Source of the DNA: Coleofasciculaceae cyanobacterium
Lineage (GTDB): Bacteria > Cyanobacteriota > Cyanobacteriia > Cyanobacteriales > Xenococcaceae
DNA: 64,000 nucleotides
Direction: 5' to 3'
Assembly: GCA_036703275.1 (NCBI GenBank)
Contig: DATNPK010000104.1
Location: forward strand, 62,001 to 126,000
The notes below the pieces were generated by a model. The model ran no database searches. It saw nothing but the letters and a program-made list of their open reading frames with translations, and was not told where the DNA came from. Positions 45,896-54,927 of the stretch are shown here, piece by piece (within the stretch, counting starts at the first letter, position 1; each line of letters begins with the position of its first letter). Made by a program: the position numbers and the translations under genes.

Positions 45896-47350
45896 ATGAC
45901 TATTGAAGATGTTTCTGAATCGATTAAGATTCAAAATCGCCCTAAGCGTCAGGTAGGAATGCTAACTATCTTCCGTCTAGGCTTGTTTAATCTGGGATTG
46001 GGATTGATGGCGGTGCTGACTCTTGCGGTGCTAAATCGGGTGATGATTAGCGAATTAGGTGTCCCTGCAACTATTACTGGCGGGATTTTAGCTACCTCTT
46101 TGTTTGTTTCGCCGGCGCGGGTGTGGTTTGGACAGCTATCAGATAATAAACCTTTATTAAGCAAGCATCGTACCAATTACGTCTTGCTGGGGACAGCAAT
46201 TTTTGGTTTAGCGGTGTTCTTAGCGGTGCAGGTGGTATGGAAATTAGGGGCGGTAATAGAGGCTAGCGCTGGTTGGGTATGGAATAGTCAAACTATTGGC
46301 TGGAGTGCTTTATTGTGTCTAATTATGGCTATTTACGGTTTGGCGGTTAGCTGTAGCTCAACGCCATTTACCGCTTTACTGGTAGATATTACTGAAGAAG
46401 AAGAACGTTCTAAATTAATTGCGATCGTTTGGTCGATGTTAATGGTAGGGATTGTTATTGGCGGAGTTAGTGGCAGCATTGTCTTTAAAAATATTGAAGC
46501 GCAAGGAATTACCTCAGGCAATATTCCCCTCGAAATATTACAGCCATCGATAAATTCTGTCTTTAGCTTTGTCCCCTTTTTAGTCATAGCTTTAGCTCTT
46601 ATTGCTACCTGGGGAGTAGAAAAAAGGTATTCCCGTTTTACTAGCAATACCGTAATTGAGCGCGATGATAGCATTAGCCTTAGTCGAGCGCTACGAATTC
46701 TAACTACTAGCCGTCAAACAGGCATTTTCTTTACTTTTCTGTCTGTTCTTACCATTGGCTTGTTTATGCAGGAAGCAGTGCTTGAACCCTATGGTGGAGA
46801 AGTATTCGGTATGAGTATTGGTGAGACTACTCAACTCAATGCTTTTTGGGGAATTGGTATTTTACTAGGTTACAGTATTACCGGATTTTTTATTATTCCT
46901 GCACTCGGTAAAAAATTAACTACCAAAATCGGCTGTATTTTAGTTACATTCTGTTTCCCAATAATTATTTTAGCTGGCTTTACTCAACAACCAAAAATGC
47001 TGCAATCAGCAATGGTGTTGTTTGGGATTGCTGCGGGGATAGCTACCGTTGGAGGAATTAGCTTGATGTTAGACTTAACTGCTGCCAAAACAGCAGGTAC
47101 TTTTATTGGCGCATGGGGATTAGCTCAAGCAATGTCTCGAGGGCTAGCTACTCTCATTGGGGGATTGATTTTAGATATTGGTAAAAGTATTTTTGCTGTT
47201 CCCTTATTCTCTTATAGCTTGGTATTTATCATGCAAGCAATCGGGATAATCTTGGCAATCATAATCTTAGAACGGGTTGATGTTAAAGAGTTTAAAGAAA
47301 CTACAGGCAAAGCACTTTCAACCGTAATGGAAGGAGATTTGGATGGCTAA
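45896..47350 (+). CDS. BCD-family (PucC/LhaA-like) membrane transporter
   Basis: The protein has about twelve membrane segments of the major facilitator fold. The start region RLGLFNLGLGLMAVLTLAVLNRVM and the loop SPARVWFGQLSDN are typical of the BCD family. PucC and LhaA are linked to light-harvesting complex assembly or chlorophyll/bacteriochlorophyll handling; cyanobacterial members have no fixed substrate. Length 484 fits. It is divergent from the VWA gene, with about 217 bases between. Confidence 0.9.
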   Translation: MTIEDVSESIKIQNRPKRQVGMLTIFRLGLFNLGLGLMAVLTLAVLNRVMISELGVPATITGGILATSLFVSPARVWFGQLSDNKPLLSKHRTNYVLLGTAIFGLAVFLAVQVVWKLGAVIEASAGWVWNSQTIGWSALLCLIMAIYGLAVSCSSTPFTALLVDITEEEERSKLIAIVWSMLMVGIVIGGVSGSIVFKNIEAQGITSGNIPLEILQPSINSVFSFVPFLVIALALIATWGVEKRYSRFTSNTVIERDDSISLSRALRILTTSRQTGIFFTFLSVLTIGLFMQEAVLEPYGGEVFGMSIGETTQLNAFWGIGILLGYSITGFFIIPALGKKLTTKIGCILVTFCFPIIILAGFTQQPKMLQSAMVLFGIAAGIATVGGISLMLDLTAAKTAGTFIGAWGLAQAMSRGLATLIGGLILDIGKSIFAVPLFSYSLVFIMQAIGIILAIIILERVDVKEFKETTGKALSTVMEGDLDG

Positions 47351-47374
47351 ATAATGTCTTTCTCAAAGTTTTTC

Positions 47375-47857
47375 TCAAAACAATGATGAACCCTGATACA
47401 TATTGATAAAAGGTGAAACGTGCAATTCTTCAGGAAATAAATTGGCTAGGAAAAAGTCTAAGGTAGTTGATTTAAGAAATCCTTGAAATACCGCAACTGT
47501 ACCAAAACGAACTCCTGTAGATCTTTGTTCGGCTAAAATTACTTCAATCTGTGCGCTACTCAGGATTGCAGCTTCTCTGAGATAATAGCCTAAAGCATTT
47601 TTCTCGGGATCAATGACTACTTTTGACCAATCTTGAGCAAAAAAATCAGCAGTTTTGGGCTTAATTATCTCTTTTTTTGCCAAAATTTCACCGATTCGCA
47701 GCTCAGGATATTGTGCTTTGTCCTCTAGCGCAGATTTGATTTGAAATGACGAAACTAAATCTGCCTCTGTCAGAGTTTCTCCTAAAGTTTTGGTTTGTAC
47801 TGCTAGAAGACGGCGGATATCAGAACGAGCTTTTGAGGTTAATCGATAAGATGCCAT
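47375..47857 (-). CDS. Cyanobacterial protein, GspE-N-like repeats
   Basis: 160 residues with two repeats of a pattern like LGEILAKKEIIKPKTADFF and YLREAAILSSAQIEVILAEQ, close to MshEN/GspE N-terminal small domains, which bind cyclic di-GMP or nucleotides in some secretion ATPases. The C-terminal FGTVAVFQGFLKSTTLDFFL is another copy-like segment. No ATPase domain follows, so it is a stand-alone version. I have seen such proteins in cyanobacteria without a role. It is convergent with the BCD transporter, 24 bases apart. Confidence 0.6.
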   Translation of the reverse strand: MASYRLTSKARSDIRRLLAVQTKTLGETLTEADLVSSFQIKSALEDKAQYPELRIGEILAKKEIIKPKTADFFAQDWSKVVIDPEKNALGYYLREAAILSSAQIEVILAEQRSTGVRFGTVAVFQGFLKSTTLDFFLANLFPEELHVSPFINMYQGSSLF

Positions 47858-48073
47858 GGTAAAAACTTAAATGAAAATATAAATATTAAAAGTTTAGATA
47901 GTAAATCTGTTTTTATTTAATAATAAATTTTTTTGCGGTAATCATCTTCCGTAATTATGACAAATATGCCTACGGTATTTACTGGTTTTCTTATAACCTA
48001 AAAATTGTGATCCCAAGCATGAGTAGCTTATTTTAAATCACATAATATGTAGAAATAAATATACTACAAAATT

Positions 48074-48604
48074 ATGCTTAGTCGTCAAGATATAGTTCGG
48101 GAAATCCACCGAGTAGAAGTTATTACGCTCAACGTTAAGAAAGAAATAAAAACCTTAAAAAATAGTGTTCGTGCTTATAAGGGATGGACAAAAAAATATC
48201 GTCAGCAACAAAATGAATTAAAACAACAAAACGCTATTTTGAAACAAGATTATCTAGCTGTTTGTCAACAAAGAGATGAAGTAGAGAAACAACTACAACA
48301 ATTACAAATTAAGCAACAACATTTATTAGAAAGCCTTGAGGAAGCAAAGTACGCTAAAGAATCACGCGACAAAGCTGTATCACAATTAGAAAAGGTAATT
48401 GCTAAAATTGAGCAGTATAAAGAAGCGTGCGATCGCGCTAACAAAATAAGCTATGCCGATAAAATATACTTGATTAAAGAAGCTGAAAATCTTCTTTTCA
48501 ATGAGGAAATACCAACTTGGGATATTGATATTAAGTTTGACAGTAGATCGCAACCACAAATGTTCACCGATCCAGCTGCCATTGGTCGTAGTTTATTAGA
48601 TTAA
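48074..48604 (+). CDS. Coiled-coil protein of unknown function
   Basis: Almost all of the 176 residues can form one long coiled coil (residues 5-125: KKEIKTLKNSVRAYKGWTKK and KQQHLLESLEEAKYAKESRD). The C-terminal 45 residues are less helical (EEIPTWDIDIKFDSRSQPQ). No membrane segment. The next gene follows by 16 bases and is probably co-expressed. A scaffold or SMC-like accessory role is possible but not shown. Confidence 0.55.
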   Translation: MLSRQDIVREIHRVEVITLNVKKEIKTLKNSVRAYKGWTKKYRQQQNELKQQNAILKQDYLAVCQQRDEVEKQLQQLQIKQQHLLESLEEAKYAKESRDKAVSQLEKVIAKIEQYKEACDRANKISYADKIYLIKEAENLLFNEEIPTWDIDIKFDSRSQPQMFTDPAAIGRSLLD

Positions 48605-48620
48605 TAATTTATTTTAAATT

Positions 48621-49001
48621 ATGGTACTCAATCAATTAAAACAAATTAGAGACGAATTAAAGAAAAGTGGTGATGCTTATGACGCGGCTTTTAAAAATAC
48701 GGCTTTGATCGCAGCAGAAGAGTTAGTCAGCCGAGAAAAACAATTAAAAAGCGATCGACAGACTTCTTCTTGTCTAAATCCTGTTCTAGATAAACAGTAC
48801 TTTATCGCTAACTACGGAAGCTTGAAAAACTCGAAAATAGCATATCAGAAAATTTATGGTAATCAAAATTACGGTCGTAGTTGGTCAGATTTTATTGGAC
48901 TCGCCAAAAAGTTAACTCTGCCTAAACAACAAACACTAACTTTAGAAGAGAGAGTGACTAAATTAGAAAACTTCTTAAGTAGCTTGGGATATCAACTTTG
49001 A
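48621..49001 (+). CDS. Unknown protein following the coiled-coil gene
   Basis: The 126 residues start with a helical part (NQLKQIRDELKKSGDAYDAAF) and continue into a polar region with YFIANYGSLKNSKIAYQKIY and a C-terminal short coil (TLEERVTKLENFLSSLGYQL). It has no motif I recognise. It is closely linked to the upstream coiled-coil gene (16 bases) and the shared coiled-coil ends suggest the two may interact. No signal peptide. Confidence 0.5.
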   Translation: MVLNQLKQIRDELKKSGDAYDAAFKNTALIAAEELVSREKQLKSDRQTSSCLNPVLDKQYFIANYGSLKNSKIAYQKIYGNQNYGRSWSDFIGLAKKLTLPKQQTLTLEERVTKLENFLSSLGYQL

Positions 49002-49032
49002 GACTCCCGGCGCGGGAAACGAGGGACTTTTC

Positions 49033-49236
49033 TCATCGCCAAGATACTAGCGCAGGAGGTAGTTTATCCTGACTATCTTCAACTGAAAAACTAACCTAAT
49101 AGCCATCAGCTTTTTTGGTCACAGAAACAGTTTTGAGTTTAAATTCAAGCTCAATATCTCTAGACTTAACCAACTTTAAAATACCTAACTTAGGCAATTT
49201 AATTGTATTACCAACTAAATTCTCAAATTTTATTTA
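49033..49236 (-). pseudogene. TnpB (IS200/IS605-type OrfB) fragment
   Basis: The minus-strand frame reads NTIKLPKLGILKLVKSRDIE, then FKLKTVSVTKKADGY, an in-frame TAG (49096-49098) and VSFSVEDSQDKLPP. This is the small conserved domain before the RuvC part of TnpB proteins (KLPK-G ... K-A-GYYV). Only about 65 codons remain. No TnpA, ends or target site can be seen, so it is a relic of an IS605-family insertion or of a domesticated TnpB. Confidence 0.75.
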
Positions 49237-49439
49237 GCCTAAATTTTAGCCAATAGTATCAAAAACTCATGACAATTCGAGAGTGTTTTGGACAGGCGCA
49301 TATTTTGTTGCCTTCTCGATGGCGTTACCATAGATGTACTGATAAAAATATCTTTAGGTATATTGTCCTGCTGATTCATACCCTCAAGTCTCAAGAGGCG
49401 ATGAATCAAAACAAAAGATAAATTGACGACAGCAAAATT

Positions 49440-49892
49440 ATGAGTCAGACAGCTATTTTCCATTTAACTATTCCCATCAACAACATTGCTCAAGCCAAAG
49501 AATTTTACGCCGAAGGTTTAGGCTGTAAAGTAGGTCGTGAAAACCAAGTCGCTATAATCTTTGATTTTTACGGCACTCAACTAGTAGGTCACGTTACTCG
49601 AGAACCTTTAACAAGACCATCAGGGATCTATCCAAGACACTTCGGTTTAATCTTACCCACAAAACTGGCCTGGGAGCAAATATGCGATCGCGCTCAAGAG
49701 CAAAAAATTACTTTTTATCATCAACCAAAGTTACGCTTCCCTAATCAAACGTTAGAGCATTATTGCTTTTTTCTAGAAGATCCATTTTACAATTTGCTGG
49801 AATTCAAATACTATAGCGAGTCTGAAGTAATTTTTGGCGGTAGGCATTCTGATTTAATTGGAGAAACTGCTGTGTCCAACCAAGAAAAATAA
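49440..49892 (+). CDS. VOC-family (glyoxalase-like) protein
   Basis: The protein has the paired beta-alpha-beta-beta-beta modules of the VOC fold: IFHLTIPINNIAQAKEFYAEG, then LGCKVGRENQVAIIFDFYGTQL, and the C-terminal HYCFFLEDPFYNLLEFKYY with a metal-binding Glu. VOC enzymes include glyoxalases, dioxygenases and resistance proteins. The specific substrate cannot be read from the sequence. Length 150 is typical. The ATG overlaps a short opposing frame that is not coding. Confidence 0.85.
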   Translation: MSQTAIFHLTIPINNIAQAKEFYAEGLGCKVGRENQVAIIFDFYGTQLVGHVTREPLTRPSGIYPRHFGLILPTKLAWEQICDRAQEQKITFYHQPKLRFPNQTLEHYCFFLEDPFYNLLEFKYYSESEVIFGGRHSDLIGETAVSNQEK

Positions 49893-49916
49893 AAATAATT
49901 AGTTATTTTGGTAAAA

Positions 49917-50753
49917 CTAAATTACCGCTCCTAAAGTCGTGATTAACAGCATTAAAATCAGCACAGTAAATACTCCTAGGAAAAAACTACTAATAAATAA
50001 AATATGTTGCTGTCTTTTGGTACGACTTGTAGAGGCTATTTTGTAACTATAGCCAGTAGCTTTGGATGAATTAAAAGTACGCTTATTTTTATTTAGCTTG
50101 GTTCTAATTTCTTGTTGAACCAGAGAGTATTGATTAGTTAAATTAACAATCGTGTTTTCTTGAGACTTAATTGTTTCTTGTAATTGAAACAGTCCAGATG
50201 TCAAGTTAGATAAGATATGATTCATTTCAGACGCTTGACTAGAGTTGTTGGCATACCCTATATCTTGCTGTACTATGGCTTTAACTTTATGGGGATTTTG
50301 AATTATTTCTGTAGCGCCATTATTTGACTGCATATTCTTGTGTAGCGAACCGTCCCAGTTACCTAGTATAGGACCGATTTGGAAAAAGCCTTTTTTAGTT
50401 AATCGAATAATGCTGGCAATATCTTTAACGTTGGTATTTTTAAGAACATAGCCTCTAGAACCTGCTTTTAAAGCCAAATTCAGCTGTTCTCTGTCATCTT
50501 GACTCGTAAGAAGCACAACCTTGATCTGGGGAAAACGCTGAACAATTTTTTCGGTTGCTTGTATGCCGTCGAGTTTGCCTGGCATATTGATATCCATCAA
50601 AACCACATCTGGTTGATATTTTTCAACTAGCGCGATCGCTTTCTCTCCATTATTTGCCAATCCAATGATCTGTATATTTGGTTCACTAGATAAGTTAATT
50701 TTCAAAAACTCTCTAATGCTGCCTAAGTCATCAACGATTAAAACTGTAGTCAT
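49917..50753 (-). CDS. Response regulator with C-terminal membrane anchor
   Basis: Residues 1-125 are a NarL-like receiver: VLIVDD (Asp8-9), VVLMDINMPG with phospho-acceptor Asp54, VVLLTSQDD, and VLKNTNVKD (Lys). No DNA-binding domain follows. Instead a linker, a coiled-coil-like part (LFQLQETIKSQENTIVNLTN) and one membrane segment at residues 250-275 (HILFISSFFLGVFTVLILMLLI) complete it. The protein is therefore tethered to the membrane. It may gate a membrane target or localise signalling. No cognate kinase gene is adjacent. Confidence 0.85.
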   Translation of the reverse strand: MTTVLIVDDLGSIREFLKINLSSEPNIQIIGLANNGEKAIALVEKYQPDVVLMDINMPGKLDGIQATEKIVQRFPQIKVVLLTSQDDREQLNLALKAGSRGYVLKNTNVKDIASIIRLTKKGFFQIGPILGNWDGSLHKNMQSNNGATEIIQNPHKVKAIVQQDIGYANNSSQASEMNHILSNLTSGLFQLQETIKSQENTIVNLTNQYSLVQQEIRTKLNKNKRTFNSSKATGYSYKIASTSRTKRQQHILFISSFFLGVFTVLILMLLITTLGAVI

Positions 50754-51413
50754 CTTGATAAAAAATTAAATACAAAAAAATTGAACAAGTGGGTTAAAAA
50801 AATTTAATAGCTAAGAAGAAAAATATTCTGCAAAAGGTACTAATAGTAAAAAGTACTGCAGCTTAAGTCAATTACTGACCGTATTTTGAGTTAACCTCTT
50901 CTACTTACTTATTTTTAGTATTAGACATTAAAGTTACGCAATTTGCAATTTTATGTTGAGCGTTGATTTTTCTGTAGACGTGCTACCAACAGTAGTTATT
51001 ATTCAAAACTGAGCTAGCTTATTTAAAGTCGCCGATTAGCGTTACTTTTTGAGCAAGAAACTAGGTTCTGCTTACGACGCGAAGGACGCGACGTAAGGAG
51101 GACGCGATATGCCCTAAAGGACCGCGGAGCGGTATGCTAAAGCACTAGCTTCGCGTCGTCCTTTAGGGCGTAAGGAGCTAATCCTTTAGGGCTAATCCTT
51201 TAGGGCTGATCCTTTAGGGCTAGTCATGCGCGGATAACCCTCGTGGCGGAGTACCGTTCACTAAATCAACCAAGTAATAATTTTGAAGAAATTATTTAGA
51301 TATATTTCAATCTATCAATCATATAATAGAAATTAAACTAAAAATGTAATAAAACTAAACAAAAAGCAAAGTATTTTGTCTTGTTACATTCCACTCATTA
51401 CAGGAGATACTTC
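50754..51413. other. Long intergenic region with a modular repeat block
   Basis: It includes a mosaic repeat block at about 51071-51255 and AT-rich flanks, the right one carrying the promoter and leader of the ABC-F gene. No other gene was found. Its size and position fit a transcript boundary between a leftward and a rightward unit. Confidence 0.5.
51071..51255. repeat. Second block of modular short interspersed repeats
   Basis: GCCCTAAAGGAC at 51111-51122 and its complement GTCCTTTAGGGC at 51158-51169 form a perfect inverted repeat, the same 12-mer pair as at 5623-5634 and 5724-5735. Three tandem 14-base units (GCTAATCCTTTAGG twice, then GCTGATCCTTTAGG) lie at 51177-51218. GGTATGCTAAAGCA again matches the module at 5605-5619. 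The block is GC-rich and noncoding. Confidence 0.8.
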
Positions 51414-53132
51414 ATGTTGCGACTCGAACACATCAAAAAGATTTACACTACGGGAGAGGTTCTCAAAGACGTTACCTGGGAAGTCAAACCTGGAGAAAGG
51501 GTGGGTTTAGTCGGGGTTAATGGTGCAGGAAAATCGACTCAACTAAAAATAATTAGTGGAGAAATTGAAGCCACATCTGGAGAGGTAATTCGTCCAGTTA
51601 ACCTCAAAATTGCTTACTTGACTCAAGAATTTGAAGTTGAACCCACGCGAACAGTTTATGAAGAATTCTGGACGGTTTTTACTGAAGCTAATGCAATTCA
51701 GCAGGAGATGGGACAAGTACAGCACAAGATGGAGACAGCCGATCCTAATGAGCTGGATCGTTTAATTCATCAACTTGATAAGCTACAGCGTAAATTTGAA
51801 GCTATCGAAGGCTATACCCTAGATGCTCAAATTGAAAAAATTCTACCTGAGATGGGATTTACTTCCGAAGATGGCGATCGCCTGGTAAGCTCTTATAGTG
51901 GTGGCTGGCAGATGCGGATGAGTTTAGGAAAAATTCTGCTGCAAGAGCCCGATCTGCTGCTGCTGGATGAACCGACTAACCATCTAGATTTAGAAACAAT
52001 CGAATGGTTGGAAAATTATTTGCGAGGCATTAATACCCCAATGGTTATTGTCTCTCATGACCGCGAATTTTTAGATCGTCTCTGCACCAAAATCGTCGAA
52101 ACAGAGCGAGGTGTTTCGACTACTTATTTAGGCAATTATTCCGCCTATCTCCAGCAAAAAGCTGAAGCGCGCTTGTCTCAGGGAGCAAGTTACGAGCGAC
52201 AGCAAAAAGAAATTGCCAAACAGCAAGAATTTATCGAGAAATTTAGAGCAAGTGCTACTCGCAGTACCCAAGCTAAAAGTAGAGAAAAGCAGCTAGACAA
52301 GGTAGAACTTGTTGAAGCACCAGTTGCCAATTTAAGAACTCTTAAGTTTCGCTTTCCTCCTTCTCCTAGAAGCGGTAGAGAAGTAATTATCATCAAGGAT
52401 TTAGTTCATGCCTATAATAATAACATTTTATTTTTAGGGGCAGAATTGACCATCGAAAGAGGCGAGCGCATTGCGATTTTAGGACCAAACGGTGCGGGAA
52501 AATCCACTTTGTTGCGTATGGCTATGGGAATGGAAGAGTTCGACGAGGGAACAGTTGAATTAGGTAAACACAACGTTATTCCTGGTTATTTTGAGCAAAA
52601 CCAAGCTGAAGCGTTAGACTTAGAAAAGACCGTCATAGATACGGTTCATGATGAAGTTCCTGAGTGGAAAAACGAGGAAGTTCGGACTTTATTAGGACAG
52701 TTCTTGTTTAGTGGAGATACTGCCTTCAAAAAAGTAGCGGCATTAAGCGGTGGTGAAAAAGCCCGTTTAGCATTGGCAAAAATGCTTCTTAGACCAGCTA
52801 ATTTATTGATTTTAGATGAGCCTACCAATCATTTAGATATTCCCGCCAAAGAAATGCTAGAAGAAGCTTTACAGCATTACGACGGTACGGTGTTAATTGT
52901 TTCTCACGATCGCTATTTTATTTCTCAAACTGCTAACAAAATTGTCGACATTCGCGATGGAGAATTGATTGTTTATCGTGGAGATTATCACTACTATCTA
53001 GACAAAATTGCCGAGGAAAAAGAAAAAGCGCGACAAAAAAGCGAAGCAGGGTTAAAAGCAGCCAAGGAAGCAGCAAAAAGAGCTAAACAAGCCGAGAAAA
53101 AGAAAAACAAACAGAAAAAAGCTAAAGCCTAG
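51414..53132 (+). CDS. ABC-F family ATPase
   Basis: ABC-F proteins bind the ribosome and influence translation rather than transport. Two ABC domains are seen: GVNGAGKST with SYSGGWQMRMSL and LLLLDEPTNHLD, then GPNGAGKST with LSGGEKARLALAKML and LILDEPTNHLD. The inter-domain linker (residues about 240-310) is coiled and basic, as in the Uup/EttA type. The C-terminus is Lys/Ala-rich (AAKEAAKRAKQAEKKKNK). The ATG at 51414 follows AGGAG at 51402-51406 and gives MLRLEHIKKIY. An upstream alternative at 51381 is rejected. Length 572. Confidence 0.93.
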   Translation: MLRLEHIKKIYTTGEVLKDVTWEVKPGERVGLVGVNGAGKSTQLKIISGEIEATSGEVIRPVNLKIAYLTQEFEVEPTRTVYEEFWTVFTEANAIQQEMGQVQHKMETADPNELDRLIHQLDKLQRKFEAIEGYTLDAQIEKILPEMGFTSEDGDRLVSSYSGGWQMRMSLGKILLQEPDLLLLDEPTNHLDLETIEWLENYLRGINTPMVIVSHDREFLDRLCTKIVETERGVSTTYLGNYSAYLQQKAEARLSQGASYERQQKEIAKQQEFIEKFRASATRSTQAKSREKQLDKVELVEAPVANLRTLKFRFPPSPRSGREVIIIKDLVHAYNNNILFLGAELTIERGERIAILGPNGAGKSTLLRMAMGMEEFDEGTVELGKHNVIPGYFEQNQAEALDLEKTVIDTVHDEVPEWKNEEVRTLLGQFLFSGDTAFKKVAALSGGEKARLALAKMLLRPANLLILDEPTNHLDIPAKEMLEEALQHYDGTVLIVSHDRYFISQTANKIVDIRDGELIVYRGDYHYYLDKIAEEKEKARQKSEAGLKAAKEAAKRAKQAEKKKNKQKKAKA

Positions 53133-53193
53133 TACTGCTACGCGGAAGTCAGTCAGAAGTACCCCCATTCGAGGGCAAGCCACAAGGGGATAA

Positions 53194-53367
53194 CATCAGA
53201 AGGATTTAATTGCAGGGCTTATAGAATTTGCTAATGGTGGATTTATTTATGCCCACGTCTACTAGTACATTTCAAGTTTTGAGCAACTGGTAGTTTCTCT
53301 CGATAAATTAGAGGAGCTACCAAATCATCAATTTTTTCCTTCTAATCCCCAATCTCAGAAATGCTAG
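53194..53367 (+). pseudogene. Short gene remnant with an in-frame TAG
   Basis: The frame reads GLIEFANGGFIYAHVY, TAG at 53263-53265, YISSFEQLVVSLDKLEELPN, HQFFPSNPQSQKC and a final TAG at 53365-53367. The two parts keep coding-like composition; a Gln (CAG) at the stop would restore it. No start codon exists before it. I do not recognise the family. Confidence 0.35.
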
Positions 53368-53400
53368 CTTTAATAGTAGTTGTCAATAAATAATAGATCG

Positions 53401-53862
53401 ATGAACTTGGAGCAACAGTTAGAAATTATAATTAAAGATGCAGCAAATTATGGTGTACCAACCATAGTAATAGAACAGGCGATCGCCCCAGTTTTAAAAT
53501 TGTTTGCGGATCAGCTTCAGCATCTTGAATATTATGTGTTACAAAATCTAGCAGAGGATTGGGTTTTAACTACTATTACTAATCCTCAATTAAAGCAGGA
53601 CAAAAAAGTAATTTACGCTTTTGTTTCAGTTCAGGATGCTGCGACTTTTCAAGGTAAAATCAACCCCGATCTAATTGCGATGCCAATTTTTGTCATCCAG
53701 CTTTTGTTTAGGCTGTTTTCTTTACAGCAGGTAGACAGCATTATTTTTCTAGAAGATTCACAAAATTTTAATCGCGGTACTGAAATCAAGCGCGATCGTT
53801 TATCAGAATTAATTCACCAGCAAATTAAGCAATTGGGTTCAATTCCGCCTAATATCGCCTAG
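53401..53862 (+). CDS. Conserved hypothetical protein
   Basis: From the ATG at 53401 it encodes 153 residues (MNLEQQLEIIIKDAANYGVP). An upstream TTG at 53380 is less likely. It looks like a mixed alpha/beta soluble protein: YYVLQNLAEDWVLTTITN, KVIYAFVSVQDAATFQ, then helical LIAMPIFVIQLLFRLF and SELIHQQIKQLG. No known motif. It follows the decayed fragment and does not form a tight operon with the ABC-F gene. Confidence 0.6.
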   Translation: MNLEQQLEIIIKDAANYGVPTIVIEQAIAPVLKLFADQLQHLEYYVLQNLAEDWVLTTITNPQLKQDKKVIYAFVSVQDAATFQGKINPDLIAMPIFVIQLLFRLFSLQQVDSIIFLEDSQNFNRGTEIKRDRLSELIHQQIKQLGSIPPNIA

Positions 53863-54033
53863 ATACATTGCCCAGATATAGAGTGTGAATTGCAACTCGA
53901 GTTTTATATTCAAATAATTAAATAAATTTAAATTTATACTTTATTTGTAAATGTTGCTATGTCTATCTTTTAAGCACTTCTGTCAGGCAGTTAGGTTGGA
54001 GACGAGATGTCTCCAACCTTTAATAAATAAATA

Positions 54034-54927
54034 TTAGAAATCTGACATTGAGTTGTATGCTGATCCACTTAAATTACCTAAACCAGCGATCGCCAAAAAG
54101 TTAACCATTTCCATATTATGCAGTGTTTCTCGGTCTAGAGATTGGTCTTCTTCAATTTTGATCTCTACATCAGAGGTACCAAGATTGCGATATCTTAACC
54201 CCACAGAATCTTGTCCTGCATAGCTTGAGATTGAAGCAAAAAATCCTGGTTCGCGCTCAAAGCTCTGGTCAAATTCAATTTCACTCCAGGTATGGTTTAT
54301 ATCCATTTCTGTATGACCTGCTTCATAGTCTAAACCATTCCAGTTACCGCTTCCGGTTTCAATTGCCAACCAACCCACGGTTTCTGTTTCATGACCAGTC
54401 TTTAACAAAGCTTCTTCTTCTTCTAGTGCTACTTCAAATCCATCGGCGCTGGATGACATTTGTCGAGTACGGGTTAGCTGCTTGCCATTATAACTCTGTA
54501 CTTGACTAAGAATAGCAGGCGTTTCTTGAAAGTCGCTTTTGAAATCGATACTTTCCCATTCAGCCATAGTAATAGAATCGGTATCTACTGTTCCTACCTC
54601 TAAAATAGTGCCATCGCCCAATTCCCAGGTACCAGCTTCCAATACTAAATAGCTGATGCTTTCTTTGGTATGCCACTGGTCTTTGTGTCGAGGTTCTTGA
54701 ATCTTGAGCGCAAAACTATCATCCTGAAGATCGGTAATTCTGGCGTTCGCTGGATCGATACCGTTAGAAGATAAATTCAGAGCAAAAACAACAGGATTAG
54801 TATAGGTGTTGTTGAGTTGAATTGTTTGATTTTGATCCAGATTTGAGATCTCACCAATTTCACCAATATATTCAGTTTGATTAGGAGTTTCGTGTAAATT
54901 TTGTTCTTGTGCGGTTGAGAGAGCCAT
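54034..54927 (-). CDS. Three-repeat acidic protein
   Basis: Three tandem repeats of about 80 residues are visible. Each has a beta-like start (NTYTNPVVFALNLSS / DFQETPAILSQVQSYNG / SFEREPGFFASISSYAG), an acidic middle (FALKIQEPRHKDQ / FEVALEEEEALLK / VEIKIEEDQSLDR) and an end ending in a short strand (SYLVLEAGTW / GWLAIETGSG / NFLAIAGLGN). The whole is acidic and lacks a signal peptide. I recall similar repeats in cyanobacterial surface or adhesion-like proteins but cannot name the family. Calcium binding by the acidic loops is possible. Monocistronic. Confidence 0.65.
   Translation of the reverse strand: MALSTAQEQNLHETPNQTEYIGEIGEISNLDQNQTIQLNNTYTNPVVFALNLSSNGIDPANARITDLQDDSFALKIQEPRHKDQWHTKESISYLVLEAGTWELGDGTILEVGTVDTDSITMAEWESIDFKSDFQETPAILSQVQSYNGKQLTRTRQMSSSADGFEVALEEEEALLKTGHETETVGWLAIETGSGNWNGLDYEAGHTEMDINHTWSEIEFDQSFEREPGFFASISSYAGQDSVGLRYRNLGTSDVEIKIEEDQSLDRETLHNMEMVNFLAIAGLGNLSGSAYNSMSDF

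Noticed and set aside
49239-49463. A 74-codon minus-strand frame overlapping the VOC start
   Set aside because: It overlaps the VOC gene start and shows no domain; it may be part of the eroded region next to the TnpB relic.
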